Part shown: one piece after another, positions 27,501-35,514 of the stretch
Layout: each line of letters starts with the position of its first letter
Position numbering within the stretch: the first letter of the stretch is position 1
Origin: Splendidivirga corallicola
Lineage (GTDB): Bacteria; Bacteroidota; Bacteroidia; Cytophagales; Cyclobacteriaceae
Assembly: GCA_030442035.1 (NCBI GenBank)
Contig: JAUJEA010000004.1
Coordinates: 1-64,000 of the forward strand
Reading direction: 5' to 3'
DNA: 64,000 nt
Notes under the pieces: model-generated
What the model was told of the DNA's origin: nothing
The model's database searches: none
The model's input: the letters and a program-made list of their open reading frames with translations, nothing else
Program-made: the position numbers and the translations under genes

Positions 27501-27943
27501 CCGCTTCCCTGAAGCAGGTATATGGAGAAGAAAAACTTGAATCTTCACTGCATTATAAGGCCACGACCTTTGCTCATGTTTATATAGAAAACCTGGGAGG
27601 TGGAGAATTCAGTTTTTCCAGCTTGCCGATGCCTACACAAATCTCATCGGTAAACAGTATTCTAACTTATAATTTTAATAAGGACAATTTCAAAGATATT
27701 CTGTTAGGTGGTAACCTGTATAGCTCAGAAGTTGAAACACCAAGAAATGATGCCAGCTATGGCGCAGTACTCATAGGCAATGATTCAGCTCCTGAAAAAT
27801 TCAAAATGATCTCATCCCAGGCCAGCGGATTATATCTTGAGGGTGACACAAAAAAGATGGAATTCATAAGGTTGGTGGATGGATTGGGAATAATTGTGGC
27901 AAAGAATAATGATTATTTGCAGTTGTTGAAACTTTGGCAATAA
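24527..27943 (+). CDS. FG-GAP/ASPIC (CRTAC1-like) double-propeller lipoprotein (locus A)
   Basis: A 1138-residue surface or periplasmic lipoprotein (Cys25 in FISC). Calcium-loop motifs of the DxNxDGxxD type start near residues 84, 136, 199, 270, 322, 410 and 508. An ASPIC/UnbV domain lies at about 542-625 (FPTRGFQSSVDRILHFGLG). Seven more loops, two degenerate, start near 684, 737, 796, 860, 911, 945 and 1049. Seven plus seven loops predict two calcium-bound seven-bladed propellers. The end carries VETPRNDASYGAVL, shared with the paralogues. Such proteins are common beside SusCD but their role is unknown; glycan or protein binding is a guess. The nearest paralogues are in loci B and C. Confidence 0.88.
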   Translation: MGFSLLSTRWVFLLQIIFFVIFISCEEKMLSESEPEKSIETPLFNILPPERTGIQFVNYLKESLLMNGLFYEYFYNGGGVAVGDLNNDDLPDIYFISNLKSNKLYINQGNLKFKDVTSQAGVKGKYGFPTGVTMVDLNADGLLDIYICKSGKFEDPNKRRNELYINQGPDTNGIPIFQEMAKDYGLDLPHFSTQASFFDYDRDGDLDMFLINHGTEVYADALVDELIHAKSKFRGEKLFRNDNGQFKDVTEQSGIVSSMIGYGLGLSTGDLNNDGWIDILVGNDFSEKDHLYLNQQDGTFKEVMRESARHISNFSMGNDIADFNNDGWLDFITVDMMSENNYDIKTSMSGMNPERFYKHVDLGLHHQYMFNALQVNNGSPSGNEIPKFSDVAQMAGVSNTDWSWAPLFLDMDNDGLKDLFISNGIKRDFRNNDFVNYRKKRQAEVQKILDKGEKFDNQAYIRDIMAHMPMRKKANFFFRNTGGLVFEDHSDSWATEILTNSNGAAYADFDNDGDLDIVVNNSDDISFIYENNSAQLELGNFLKIRLYGKDGNKDGIGTRVIVEHDGNEQVQEQFPTRGFQSSVDRILHFGLGKAQKVDKLTIIWPTGESQILEQVDVNQLLVLQFDGRGRKNIEEQTEKAFFEDITASYKLEHRHRENDYDDFANESLLPHKMSNFGPALAVGDMNGDGLEDFFVGGAKGFEGKIFFQQQDNSFKNSTPVAIERDRDSEDLAATLFDADLDGDLDLYVVSGGSEFSTDDRNLQDRLYINDGVGNFAKMNETLPSMRTSGGCVVSADYDLDGDLDLFVGGRLLPGSYPHPGQSYILRNETENGRIKFTDVTSELIPELKEIGMVTDAKWVDLVGDERPDLVIAGEWMPLVVLENQGSRFDNVTEAIGFAGHKGWWFSVAADDMDGDGDVDLIAGNLGLNYKYKATSDEPFEIYARDFDENGSLDIVLGYYDGGELFPLRGRECSSNQMPFIKEKFPTYNDFGSASLKQVYGEEKLESSLHYKATTFAHVYIENLGGGEFSFSSLPMPTQISSVNSILTYNFNKDNFKDILLGGNLYSSEVETPRNDASYGAVLIGNDSAPEKFKMISSQASGLYLEGDTKKMEFIRLVDGLGIIVAKNNDYLQLLKLWQ

Positions 27944-28064
27944 TAGATTTTAAAAGTTCATTAATTTCCAAATTAATATAGATGACCCTCCTAACAGTTT
28001 AATAGATATAAACAAACTCCAAAAAAAGTTGGAAAGTAATATGGTGACAATTTAGCTATCTCTT

Positions 28065-29474
28065 TTATGGATTGTCCCAAATAGTGATATGCTCAGCTAC
28101 CTGGTTGCCTGCACGATCAAATTCGCCGCCTACATATAATCGATCCTGGAAGGGCTGAATGCTCAGTACAGTACCATCGATTCCTTCCGTCATAATACCC
28201 CACAATTGGCCATCCCATCTGAGTATACTACTGGCCTGTGTGCCCACTACCTGGTTAAAAGAGCCTCCGATATAGAGTGCATCTTTAAATGTAGCCAATG
28301 CATTAATTTCATTTCCGGAGAAAAGAGAAAAGGCTCTACCGAAATCACTTAGCTTACTACCATCCCAGGTAACCAGTTCAGAGAATTCGTTATTGTCGAC
28401 TTCAAAATCACCACTTAGGAATAATTGGTTTTGAAAGACTGCCATATGCCTTACCACTCCAGTGGATCCAAGTTCTAAGTTTTCAGTTGATCCAAGGCCA
28501 CTCCATTGAGAACCATCAAAACAGGCTATAAACTGCGCATTTGTACCAGGTACTTCTGTAAAGAAGCCACCGGCATATAAGCGATCCTGATAAACCTTTA
28601 AAACTCTTACAGAACCATCTTCCAGTGAACCGATATTGGACCATTGCGTACCATTCCACTTAGCAATATTATTTACTGTCAAACTACCGGCTCTGGTGAA
28701 TCTGCCACCAACATATAACTCGTCCTGATAAACCTCCAAGGCATAGCCTGCTTCATCATCACCACTTCCAATACCGCTGTCTACCGCCTTCCAGTTGAAA
28801 CCATCCCAACGTGCGATATTTTTGGCATCGATACATCCGATTTGATCAAATTGCCCTGTTACGTAAAGTTCATTTTGATACGCTACCATATCGAAAATGC
28901 TTCCATCTTCCAATCCACAACCCAGAGCCGACCAACTAGCTCCATTAAAACAAGCAATCTTCTTGTAAACAATGCCGCCTATTTCATTGAACTCGCAAGT
29001 GACATAAATTTGGCCGTTAAGAACTTCGAATTCTCTGACTCCCACATCTGGTCCGGGGAGTAGATTGTTATAGGTGCCAGGTATTGTCGCAACCGAAAAA
29101 GCAGCTACTGTTACTGTGTCCATGCTATTATTTTGACTGTTTGAAATAGTCAACTCCACCTTGTATTTTCCAGCCAGATCAGTCGTAAAGGATGGAATAG
29201 CCTGGTCTTGATCTGATAGAGTGGCTGTACTGCCGGAAGGTTTGCTGATGAACTTCCAACTGAAGTTAAAAGCGCCCCCTTGTTGATCAAAGGATCCATT
29301 TCCGTTTAATGTGACTTTTTCCCCGGTAATAACATTGGTATCATTACCAGCATTGGCAGTGAGTGTGCCGCTTGGATCAGGTGTGTCCTCATTTCCGCAT
29401 CCGGAAACATTGATGAGAATCAGTGAAAGGATGATGATTGATAAACCACCATTCAGGAATAATATTTTCTTCAT
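28065..29474 (-). CDS. Lipoprotein with PKD-like domain and seven propeller repeats
   Basis: A 469-residue lipoprotein (NVSGC lipobox near residue 26). About residues 35-128 form a PKD/REJ-type Ig-like domain (TANAGNDTNVITGEKVTLNG, SWKF, LTISNS). From about 140 to the end there are seven repeats of roughly 45 residues with the pattern YQxxLYVGGxF...IAxWxGxxWxxxG, as in Rax2/kelch-like propellers, so one seven-bladed propeller is predicted. No enzyme motif is seen. Likely a cell-surface binding or adhesion protein. It is transcribed toward locus A and has its own upstream region, with a LacI-type palindrome 175 bp upstream. Confidence 0.78.
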   Translation of the reverse strand: MKKILFLNGGLSIIILSLILINVSGCGNEDTPDPSGTLTANAGNDTNVITGEKVTLNGNGSFDQQGGAFNFSWKFISKPSGSTATLSDQDQAIPSFTTDLAGKYKVELTISNSQNNSMDTVTVAAFSVATIPGTYNNLLPGPDVGVREFEVLNGQIYVTCEFNEIGGIVYKKIACFNGASWSALGCGLEDGSIFDMVAYQNELYVTGQFDQIGCIDAKNIARWDGFNWKAVDSGIGSGDDEAGYALEVYQDELYVGGRFTRAGSLTVNNIAKWNGTQWSNIGSLEDGSVRVLKVYQDRLYAGGFFTEVPGTNAQFIACFDGSQWSGLGSTENLELGSTGVVRHMAVFQNQLFLSGDFEVDNNEFSELVTWDGSKLSDFGRAFSLFSGNEINALATFKDALYIGGSFNQVVGTQASSILRWDGQLWGIMTEGIDGTVLSIQPFQDRLYVGGEFDRAGNQVAEHITIWDNP

Positions 29475-29647
29475 GGTTTTACAGTTTGGTGGTAGGGATT
29501 TGAAGAGGCATCAGGAATTTAGTATGATGCTTTAATGCCCTAATTTACAAGGGATTGAACATAAGGTCAATTTAAAACAGTAATAAAAAAACGCTTGCTA
29601 CCTATGTATTAAAGTTTGACAGTTTTGTAACCCTTGAATAAGAATCC

Positions 29648-29660
29648 GGAAGCGCTTTCC
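29648..29660. promoter_or_regulatory. Near-palindrome with LacI/CcpA-type form
   Basis: GGAAGCGCTTTCC has a perfect AAGCGCTT core and resembles operators of LacI-family proteins (central CG, A/T-rich arms). It lies upstream of the minus-strand propeller lipoprotein and downstream of the alcohol dehydrogenase. It differs from the TTCAA..CG..TTGAA sites beside the local LacI gene, so another regulator would be needed. Confidence 0.3.
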
Positions 29661-29757
29661 TTTCTCTGTAGAACTGAAAATGTCCATTAATTGAATGAAC
29701 GTTGATAGGTATTTAAGATTTGATTCGGCAGTTTTTGGTTTTAGGATTGATACGAGC

Positions 29758-30771
29758 TTAAAATTCTACAACCGCCTTGATTACACCGGATTCAGGTTGC
29801 GTCCATGTTTCAAATTGCTCAATCATTTTTGTAAAATGAGAAGAATGCGTAATATAGGAATCTACCGGAAACAGACCTTTACTCAGTACGTCCATTACAT
29901 ATTCAAAATCTTCCAATGTAGCATTCCGGCTACACATAATAGTACTTTCTTTGGCATGTATCGCCGGGTGGTTAAAACTCAGGTTCCCCTTGGATAGCCC
30001 TACTAATACGTACCTTCCTCCATGTGCCATAAACTCAATACCCGTTTCAAGGGCTTTTTTATTGCCGGATGCATCGAAAACAGCGGTGGCCATCTGTTGG
30101 TTGGTCATCGCTTTGATGGCTCTATGCGCTTCATTTTGTGCATTGACGGTATAATCTACACCAATTTTATTTCGTACATAGGCCAGCCGTTGTTCATTGA
30201 TATCCATAGCAATTACCTGAGCTCCTGCTATCTTGGCAAATTTCATGATGGCAATTCCGATAGGACCACAGCCAATCACCAGAATTGTCTCTCCTTCCAA
30301 GGATCCAGCCCGCCTGATGGCATGAGCCCCAATGGCAAGAGGTTCCACAATGGCGATTTCATTGAATGATAAATGGTTAGCCGGTAGCAAAAGATTTTCC
30401 GGCACTGAAAAAATTTCCTGCATACCACCATCTGTATGTATACCCAATACCCTCATGCTGGTGCAACAGTTGCTTTTACCATTGATGCAGGCAACACAAG
30501 TACCACAACTGACATATGGCATAACTACCACTTTATCTCCCTCTGAAAACTTTGAGGAAGTGTCACTTGGCTTGATTACTTCTGCCGCCAACTCGTGGCC
30601 AAGTATTCTTGGATAAGTGAAAAATGCCTGAACACCACCATAGGCATGGATATCTGTACCGCAGATACCAACTTTTTTTATCTTTAAAAGTACTTCGTTA
30701 GTCCCTTTCTCAGGAAGGTTTCTTTCTTTCATTAAAAATTTTCCTGGCTCCTCACAAACTATATACTTCAT
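29758..30771 (-). CDS. Zinc-dependent alcohol dehydrogenase, sorbitol/threonine dehydrogenase type
   Basis: A 337-residue cytosolic MDR dehydrogenase. Catalytic zinc ligands Cys37 (GICGTD), His59-Glu60 (GHE) and Glu143 are present, as are the four structural-zinc cysteines 89, 92, 95 and 103. The NAD(P) loop is GCGPIG at 167-172. It probably oxidises a sugar alcohol or sugar-derived alcohol to a ketone. It is divergent from the LacI gene and the first palindromic operator lies between them, so it is probably under LacI control. The fucosidase nearby makes a step in fucose breakdown possible, but the substrate is unproven. Confidence 0.88.
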   Translation of the reverse strand: MKYIVCEEPGKFLMKERNLPEKGTNEVLLKIKKVGICGTDIHAYGGVQAFFTYPRILGHELAAEVIKPSDTSSKFSEGDKVVVMPYVSCGTCVACINGKSNCCTSMRVLGIHTDGGMQEIFSVPENLLLPANHLSFNEIAIVEPLAIGAHAIRRAGSLEGETILVIGCGPIGIAIMKFAKIAGAQVIAMDINEQRLAYVRNKIGVDYTVNAQNEAHRAIKAMTNQQMATAVFDASGNKKALETGIEFMAHGGRYVLVGLSKGNLSFNHPAIHAKESTIMCSRNATLEDFEYVMDVLSKGLFPVDSYITHSSHFTKMIEQFETWTQPESGVIKAVVEF

Positions 30772-30821
30772 AATGCAATATAAGAAAGATGTTTTTGGAA
30801 TTCTATGCAGAATTATTAAGT

Positions 30822-30841
30822 TTGTTCAATCGTTTGAACAA
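30822..30841. promoter_or_regulatory. LacI-family operator 1
   Basis: TTGTTCAA (30822-30829), centre TCGT, then TTGAACAA (30834-30841): perfect 8-bp arms around a central CG, the form bound by LacI-family dimers. It lies in the divergent gap between the alcohol dehydrogenase (start 30771) and lacI (start 30869), so it can control both. It shares TTCAA..CG.TTTGAA with operator 2. Confidence 0.8.
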
Positions 30842-30868
30842 TTTGAGATCAAACAAATGTAATACGTT

Positions 30869-31897
30869 TTGGCAAATAAAAAAACAACCATCACCGAAAT
30901 AGCCAGAGCCCTGGCCATTACTCCATCTGCAGTATCAAAGGCGTTGAACAATCACCCGAGAATTAGTGATACCACCAAAGAGGCGGTGGCTGCTATGGCC
31001 AAAAAAATGAACTATCAGCCAAATCATCTGGCCAGTGCTTTGAGAAAGGGAAAAAGTAATTTACTAGGTGTTGTTATCCCCATGGCGAATATTAGTTTTT
31101 TTTCTTCTGTAGTGAAAGGAGTTGAGGACGTGGTGAATGCCGAGGGTTATAATGTGATTATATCACAGTCGCACGATTCTTTTGAAAAAGAATGTACGAA
31201 TATTGAAGCCTTGTTGAAAACGCAGGTGGATGGAATTATTGCTTCCATTGGGAATGAAACGACTGATCTCCAACACTATGAAAATGTGAAGGAAAAAGGG
31301 GTTCCTCTGATTTTCTTCGATAGGGTGGATGAGAGTCTTGGGGTAGACACGATCATCATTGATGATTACCTGGGTGCCTTTAGAGCTGCTGAACATCTAA
31401 TAGATCAGGGATGTAAGCGGATTGCGCACATAGGAGGACATAAACATGTTCCTTTGTACCACAATCGTATAAAAGGTTACCTGGAGGCTTTAAGAACACA
31501 TCACCTGCCAATAGAAGAAGAACTAATCTGGGAGTCCGGACTTGAAATAAAGGACGGCCGTGAGATTACGGAGAAACTGCTTGCCCTGTCCAATCCTCCC
31601 GATGCTATTTTTGCGTCCAGCGATTATTCGGCGCTTGGAGCTCAGCAGCTATTGTTGGAACAAGGAATTAACATTCCGGATGAAATAGCTATTATTGGGT
31701 TTAGTAATGAGCCATTTACCTCTTATGTTACTCCTTCGCTATCAACCGTCAATCAGCATAGTGAGCAAATGGGGCAACGCGCTGCGAAGATTTTTCTTGA
31801 ACGCATGGCATCAAAAAATAAAACTGATTTCATGCAAAATCAAACTGTGCTAACGCCGGAATTGATTATCAGAGATTCCTCAAGAAGAGGAACATAA
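30869..31897 (+). CDS. LacI-family transcriptional regulator
   Basis: A 342-residue repressor. The N-terminal helix-turn-helix (about 5-26, TITEIARALAITPSAVSKAL) and hinge helix are followed by a periplasmic-binding-protein-like sensor domain (about 60-335) that binds a sugar or sugar derivative. The start must be TTG 30869: an in-frame TAA lies three codons upstream and the first ATG would remove the DNA-binding domain. Two matching palindromes flank the gene, at 30822 and 31914, which predicts autoregulation and control of both the alcohol dehydrogenase and the SDR-fucosidase operon. The effector is probably a fucose-related compound (inference). Confidence 0.92.
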   Translation: MANKKTTITEIARALAITPSAVSKALNNHPRISDTTKEAVAAMAKKMNYQPNHLASALRKGKSNLLGVVIPMANISFFSSVVKGVEDVVNAEGYNVIISQSHDSFEKECTNIEALLKTQVDGIIASIGNETTDLQHYENVKEKGVPLIFFDRVDESLGVDTIIIDDYLGAFRAAEHLIDQGCKRIAHIGGHKHVPLYHNRIKGYLEALRTHHLPIEEELIWESGLEIKDGREITEKLLALSNPPDAIFASSDYSALGAQQLLLEQGINIPDEIAIIGFSNEPFTSYVTPSLSTVNQHSEQMGQRAAKIFLERMASKNKTDFMQNQTVLTPELIIRDSSRRGT

Positions 31898-31913
31898 AAT
31901 TTTTTGTTTTTTA

Positions 31914-31929
31914 GTTCAAACGTTTGAAC
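31914..31929. promoter_or_regulatory. LacI-family operator 2
   Basis: GTTCAAACGTTTGAAC is a perfect 16-bp palindrome with central CG, 65 bp before the SDR start codon. It matches operator 1 in both half-sites, so the same LacI regulator should control the SDR-fucosidase operon. Confidence 0.85.
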
Positions 31930-31993
31930 ACGCTGAATTAGATAGAATCGATGAAATATGATCAAATGTTTCGGCATTTAAAATCAATAGTTA

Positions 31994-32812
31994 ATGGATC
32001 TTGATCTGGAAAATAAGATAGTAATCATTTCTGGAGCTGCTGGAAAAAAGGGAAGCATTGGGGAAACCATTGTGCAGTACGTTGCGAACGAACGGGCTAT
32101 TCCGGTATTGGTCGATAGAAATGACAGGGGATATGATTATGCCCAAAAACTTCGAAGTCAAGACATTGATTCACTTTTTGTAAAAGCAGACCTGACAAGT
32201 CCGGATGATATCGAGCATGCCATTGACAGGGTTATTGAAAAATACGGTAGAATTGATGTGCTTATCAACAATGTTGGCGTAAACGACAGTCTCGATCTGG
32301 AAAGTTCCTATGAAGAATTTATGGATTCTTTAAAATTGAATCTGGTGAGTTATTTTCTAATGACAAAATTCACGCTACCATGGCTAAAAATATCCAAAGG
32401 AAATATATTGAATATTGGTTCGAAAGTTGCCATTACAGGGCAAGGTGGCACTTCGGGGTATGCCGCAGCGAAAGGCGGTGTACTGGCCCTGACCAGGGAA
32501 TGGGCGGTCGATCTGCTCAAATATAACATCAGGGTGAACTGTCTCATTGTTGCGGAAAGCTGGACCCCAGCCTATGAAAGTTGGATAAAAGCACAATCCG
32601 ATTATCAGCTTAGACTGCAGGCCATCAAACAAAAAATTCCCCTTGAAAACAGGATGACAACCCCTGAGGAAATAGCCAATATGGCTTTGGTCCTTATTTC
32701 CGGTAAATCGTCTCATACTACCGGTCAACATATCTTTATTGACGGTGGGTATGTGCATTTGGATCGCGTACTGGTAGGGAGCGCTATCAAAGAAAACAAT
32801 GTGAAAAACTAA
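31994..32812 (+). CDS. SDR-family oxidoreductase, possible L-fucose dehydrogenase
   Basis: A 272-residue short-chain dehydrogenase. The nucleotide loop is SGAAGKKGSIG (13-23), NNVG is at 92-95, and the catalytic Ser143, Tyr156 and Lys160 are in place. Asp41 after the second strand favours NAD. It is 22 bp upstream of the GH29 fucosidase and follows operator 2. In bacterial oxidative fucose breakdown an SDR oxidises L-fucose to fuconolactone and another acts on keto-deoxy-fuconate; either fits. The fuconolactonase, dehydratase and lyase of that route are not in the window, so the substrate call is an inference from neighbours. Confidence 0.85.
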   Translation: MDLDLENKIVIISGAAGKKGSIGETIVQYVANERAIPVLVDRNDRGYDYAQKLRSQDIDSLFVKADLTSPDDIEHAIDRVIEKYGRIDVLINNVGVNDSLDLESSYEEFMDSLKLNLVSYFLMTKFTLPWLKISKGNILNIGSKVAITGQGGTSGYAAAKGGVLALTREWAVDLLKYNIRVNCLIVAESWTPAYESWIKAQSDYQLRLQAIKQKIPLENRMTTPEEIANMALVLISGKSSHTTGQHIFIDGGYVHLDRVLVGSAIKENNVKN

Positions 32813-32834
32813 TAGATCTAAACCTCTATAATTT

Positions 32835-34388
32835 ATGAAAGTTACCATCTTATCGATAAAAAGGATCATGCGATTTTCAGAAAAAATAGTTCTTATGCTT
32901 TTGTTATTTGGCTGTAGTAATCATGATCAGACTGGGCAAAATAATATGGAGATCCAGGAGCCGGATCCGTATACGGAAGATTGGAAATCACTCGGCAAAC
33001 ATAATGAATCACCGGATTGGTTTAAAAATGCTAAGCTGGGAATTTATTTTCATTGGGGAGTCTATTCCGTACCGGCCTACGCCAACGAATGGTATCCTAG
33101 AAATATGCACTTTAAGGAACATGATGTTTACAAACATCATGTTGAAAAATACGGTCATCCATCTGAGTTTGGTTATCATGATTTTGTACCACTTTTCAGA
33201 GCGGAAAACTTCAATGCAGAGGAGTGGGCCGAGCTATTCAAAAAGGCCGGAGCACAATTTGCCGGTCCGGTGGCCGAACATCACGACGGTTTTTCTATGT
33301 GGGACAGTGACATTACACCTTGGAATGTCATGGATAAGGGGCCAAAAAGAGATATTACCGGCGAACTTAAGAATGCCATTACTGCCAATGGAATGAAGTT
33401 CATTACAACTTTTCATCATGCGAAACACCTGCAGCGAAGCGATAGCCTGAACAAGGAAGATGGATTGAGTCACTATCCTTATTTTGAGGGAATGCCTCCA
33501 AGTTCGAACGATCCGGAACTGGCTCTCTTGTATGGAAACGTGCCAGCCGAAAAATGGCATAAGGAAATTTGGTTGGGAAAGCTTAAAGAAGTGATTGACA
33601 AATACCAGCCTGATATCATATGGTTTGATTATGTGCTGGATGCCATTCCGGAGCGGTACAGGAAAGAATTCAGCGCCTATTATTTAAACGAAGCTGCAAA
33701 ATGGGAAAAAGAAGTTGTATTGGTGAGAAAGCAACATGATCTCCCTTTATCAATGAGTGTGGATGACCTGGAGCAATCAAGAAAAAATGTGATAGGCACT
33801 AAGACCTGGATGACAGATGCTACGGTAAGTATGAGTAGCTGGTGTTATACAGAAAATCTACAGGTAAAGCCCGCTGAAGATGTACTTCACATGTTAATTG
33901 ATATTACCAGTAAGAATGGCGTTTTATTACTCAATATTTCTCCAAAGGCGGATGGAACTATTCCTGAGGATCAAAAAGAAGTATTACTGAAAATAGGAGA
34001 CTGGTTAGAGAAATATGGTGAGGCTATCTATGGAACGGAGGCTTGGTATACCTTTGGTGAGGGCCCTACAAAAGAGCCAACAGGACATTTTAACAATAAC
34101 CAAGCTTTCCATAAACTCAAATATTCTGAAAGGGATATCAGGTATACTACAAAAGATTATACCATTTATGCCATTGTAATGGGCACGCCTGAAACAGGAG
34201 AGGAACTAATTCTTGAATCATTTGCAAAAGATAGACTATTGGACCCGGTGCGAATAGAAGAAATTTCGATTTTGGGTATTGACACCAAGATCAATTGGGA
34301 AATGCATGAGAAGGGGCTTAAACTAACCATTCCAACCTTAACAGAAGAAAGAATGGCCACTGTCATTAAAATTATTACCTCCGCCTGA
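32835..34388 (+). CDS. GH29 alpha-L-fucosidase, lipoprotein
   Basis: A 517-residue retaining exo-glycosidase that removes terminal alpha-L-fucose. The lipobox is FGC with Cys27. The catalytic barrel starts near residue 55; fucose-binding residues include His73 (FHWGVYS) and the pair His149-His150 (EHHDGF), and the likely nucleophile is Asp265 in IIWFDYV. The C-terminal part (about 400-517) is a beta-sandwich. A second ATG at 32868 gives a shorter signal peptide and is an equally possible start. Together with the SDR gene it forms a LacI-controlled operon closed by the terminator at 34408. Confidence 0.92.
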   Translation: MKVTILSIKRIMRFSEKIVLMLLLFGCSNHDQTGQNNMEIQEPDPYTEDWKSLGKHNESPDWFKNAKLGIYFHWGVYSVPAYANEWYPRNMHFKEHDVYKHHVEKYGHPSEFGYHDFVPLFRAENFNAEEWAELFKKAGAQFAGPVAEHHDGFSMWDSDITPWNVMDKGPKRDITGELKNAITANGMKFITTFHHAKHLQRSDSLNKEDGLSHYPYFEGMPPSSNDPELALLYGNVPAEKWHKEIWLGKLKEVIDKYQPDIIWFDYVLDAIPERYRKEFSAYYLNEAAKWEKEVVLVRKQHDLPLSMSVDDLEQSRKNVIGTKTWMTDATVSMSSWCYTENLQVKPAEDVLHMLIDITSKNGVLLLNISPKADGTIPEDQKEVLLKIGDWLEKYGEAIYGTEAWYTFGEGPTKEPTGHFNNNQAFHKLKYSERDIRYTTKDYTIYAIVMGTPETGEELILESFAKDRLLDPVRIEEISILGIDTKINWEMHEKGLKLTIPTLTEERMATVIKIITSA

Positions 34389-34407
34389 TGAAAGAACACG
34401 GAAGTTT

Positions 34408-34445
34408 GTCGAAGAGATCTTTTAGTTTGATTTCTTCGACTTTCC
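34408..34445 (+). terminator. Terminator after the fucosidase operon
   Basis: Arms 34408-34419 and 34429-34440 (outer part GTCGAAGA/TCTTCGAC) pair over 12 bp including one G.U, with a 9-nt loop, followed by TTTCCC. The tail is short, so termination may be partial. Confidence 0.6.
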
Positions 34446-34804
34446 CAAATTAGAAAATCACATTGGCTAAATTGTTATTGAGCCATTACCAATAAATGCC
34501 ATAATGACCTTGAATTCCAACCATTCTAAATAAAAATACAGACAAGAAATACACTTAATACTACTCTATTTTGCCATCTGTGATGCTAACCATATCAAAT
34601 ATACGATAACATAGCAACTCCTTTTGTTGTCTATCTTAAACCAATTGGATCTGCATAAGAACCAGGGCCATGAAGACACAGCAATGGTTTCGGTAACTTG
34701 ACAAAGTACGATTATTCACTTAGCTTTAAGTTCATGAACGTCGTTGAAGATTGCACTACTCTTTCTTGAAGAATAGAATTTTCAATATAGCTTAAGAAGA
34801 ATTT
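34446..34804. other. Intergenic region before locus B
   Basis: About 360 bp without an intact gene. On the minus strand 34618-34705 encodes a short stretch, KPLLCLHGPGSYADPIGL, that looks like the oxyanion region of an alpha/beta hydrolase but is bounded by stops, so it may be a gene relic. The promoter of the locus B sigma gene should lie near the right end, but no convincing consensus is visible. Confidence 0.35.
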
Positions 34805-35497
34805 TTGAGACCTAACCGAAATCAGACCACCTTAAATTCTGGTAGCCAAAAAGAATTTGGCAGCCCGGTAATCTCACTTGATGTTTGGGAGGACAAACCG
34901 GATGTTGAGGTATGGAAGTCTTTTAAGGGAGGAGATGAACAAGCTTTTAATTTTTTATATAGAAAATATGTCCAGCAACTCTTTAATTATGGTTGCCAAT
35001 TTAGTCGTGACAAAGAATTTGTAAAGGATTGTATTCAGGATCTTTTCATTTATCTAAGAAGACAACGAAGTAAATTGGGTGATACTTCCTCTATCAAGGC
35101 TTACCTGTTTAAAAGTTTGAGAAGAGACGTTTTACGCAAAATAAAAAAAGAAAAAAAACGTCAGATAGAGCCTTTAGGCAATTACCAGGATTTTGAAATC
35201 AGCCTTTCTCCGGAAACCAAACTGATCCACGGACAATTAATAGAAGAAAAGAGAAACCATCTCGAAAAAGCGCTCGCAAAACTATCTGTTAAACAAAGAG
35301 AGGCCATTATCCTATATTATTACGAGAACCTTGGTTATAAGGAGATTGCAGAGATACTTGAAATGAAAATGGTCAAGTCTGCACGAAAGTTGGTATACCG
35401 GGCGATGGATACACTAAGGGATGAAATATTGCCTTACAGGACTTCCTTGATCAATTCTATCATATTGCTGATTTTCCTGCAATATTTCTTTTCATAA
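34805..35497 (+). CDS. ECF sigma factor, FecI type (locus B)
   Basis: A sigma factor of about 230 residues, related to those of loci A and D by the shared WKSFKGGDEQAF start of region 2 and by DCIQDLFIYL. Region 4 (LSVKQREAIILYYYENLGYKEIA) carries the helix-turn-helix. The tail SIILLIFLQYFFS is hydrophobic. No in-frame ATG precedes region 2, and an in-frame TAA lies four codons above the TTG at 34805, so this TTG is the best start; the first thirty residues are then a short extension. It should activate the locus B susCD genes under control of the FecR encoded 98 bp downstream. Confidence 0.88.
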   Translation: MRPNRNQTTLNSGSQKEFGSPVISLDVWEDKPDVEVWKSFKGGDEQAFNFLYRKYVQQLFNYGCQFSRDKEFVKDCIQDLFIYLRRQRSKLGDTSSIKAYLFKSLRRDVLRKIKKEKKRQIEPLGNYQDFEISLSPETKLIHGQLIEEKRNHLEKALAKLSVKQREAIILYYYENLGYKEIAEILEMKMVKSARKLVYRAMDTLRDEILPYRTSLINSIILLIFLQYFFS

Positions 35498-35514
35498 AAT
35501 AATAATCAAAAAAG

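Noticed and set aside
24527-27943. Integrin-like or toxin role for the FG-GAP proteins
   Set aside because: The repeats alone resemble integrin propellers, but there is no toxin, secretion or adhesion signature and the constant SusCD context points to glycan use.
32384-32869. 161-codon minus-strand open frame across the SDR gene and into the fucosidase gene
   Set aside because: Opposite strand of well-supported genes, low-complexity composition and no motif.
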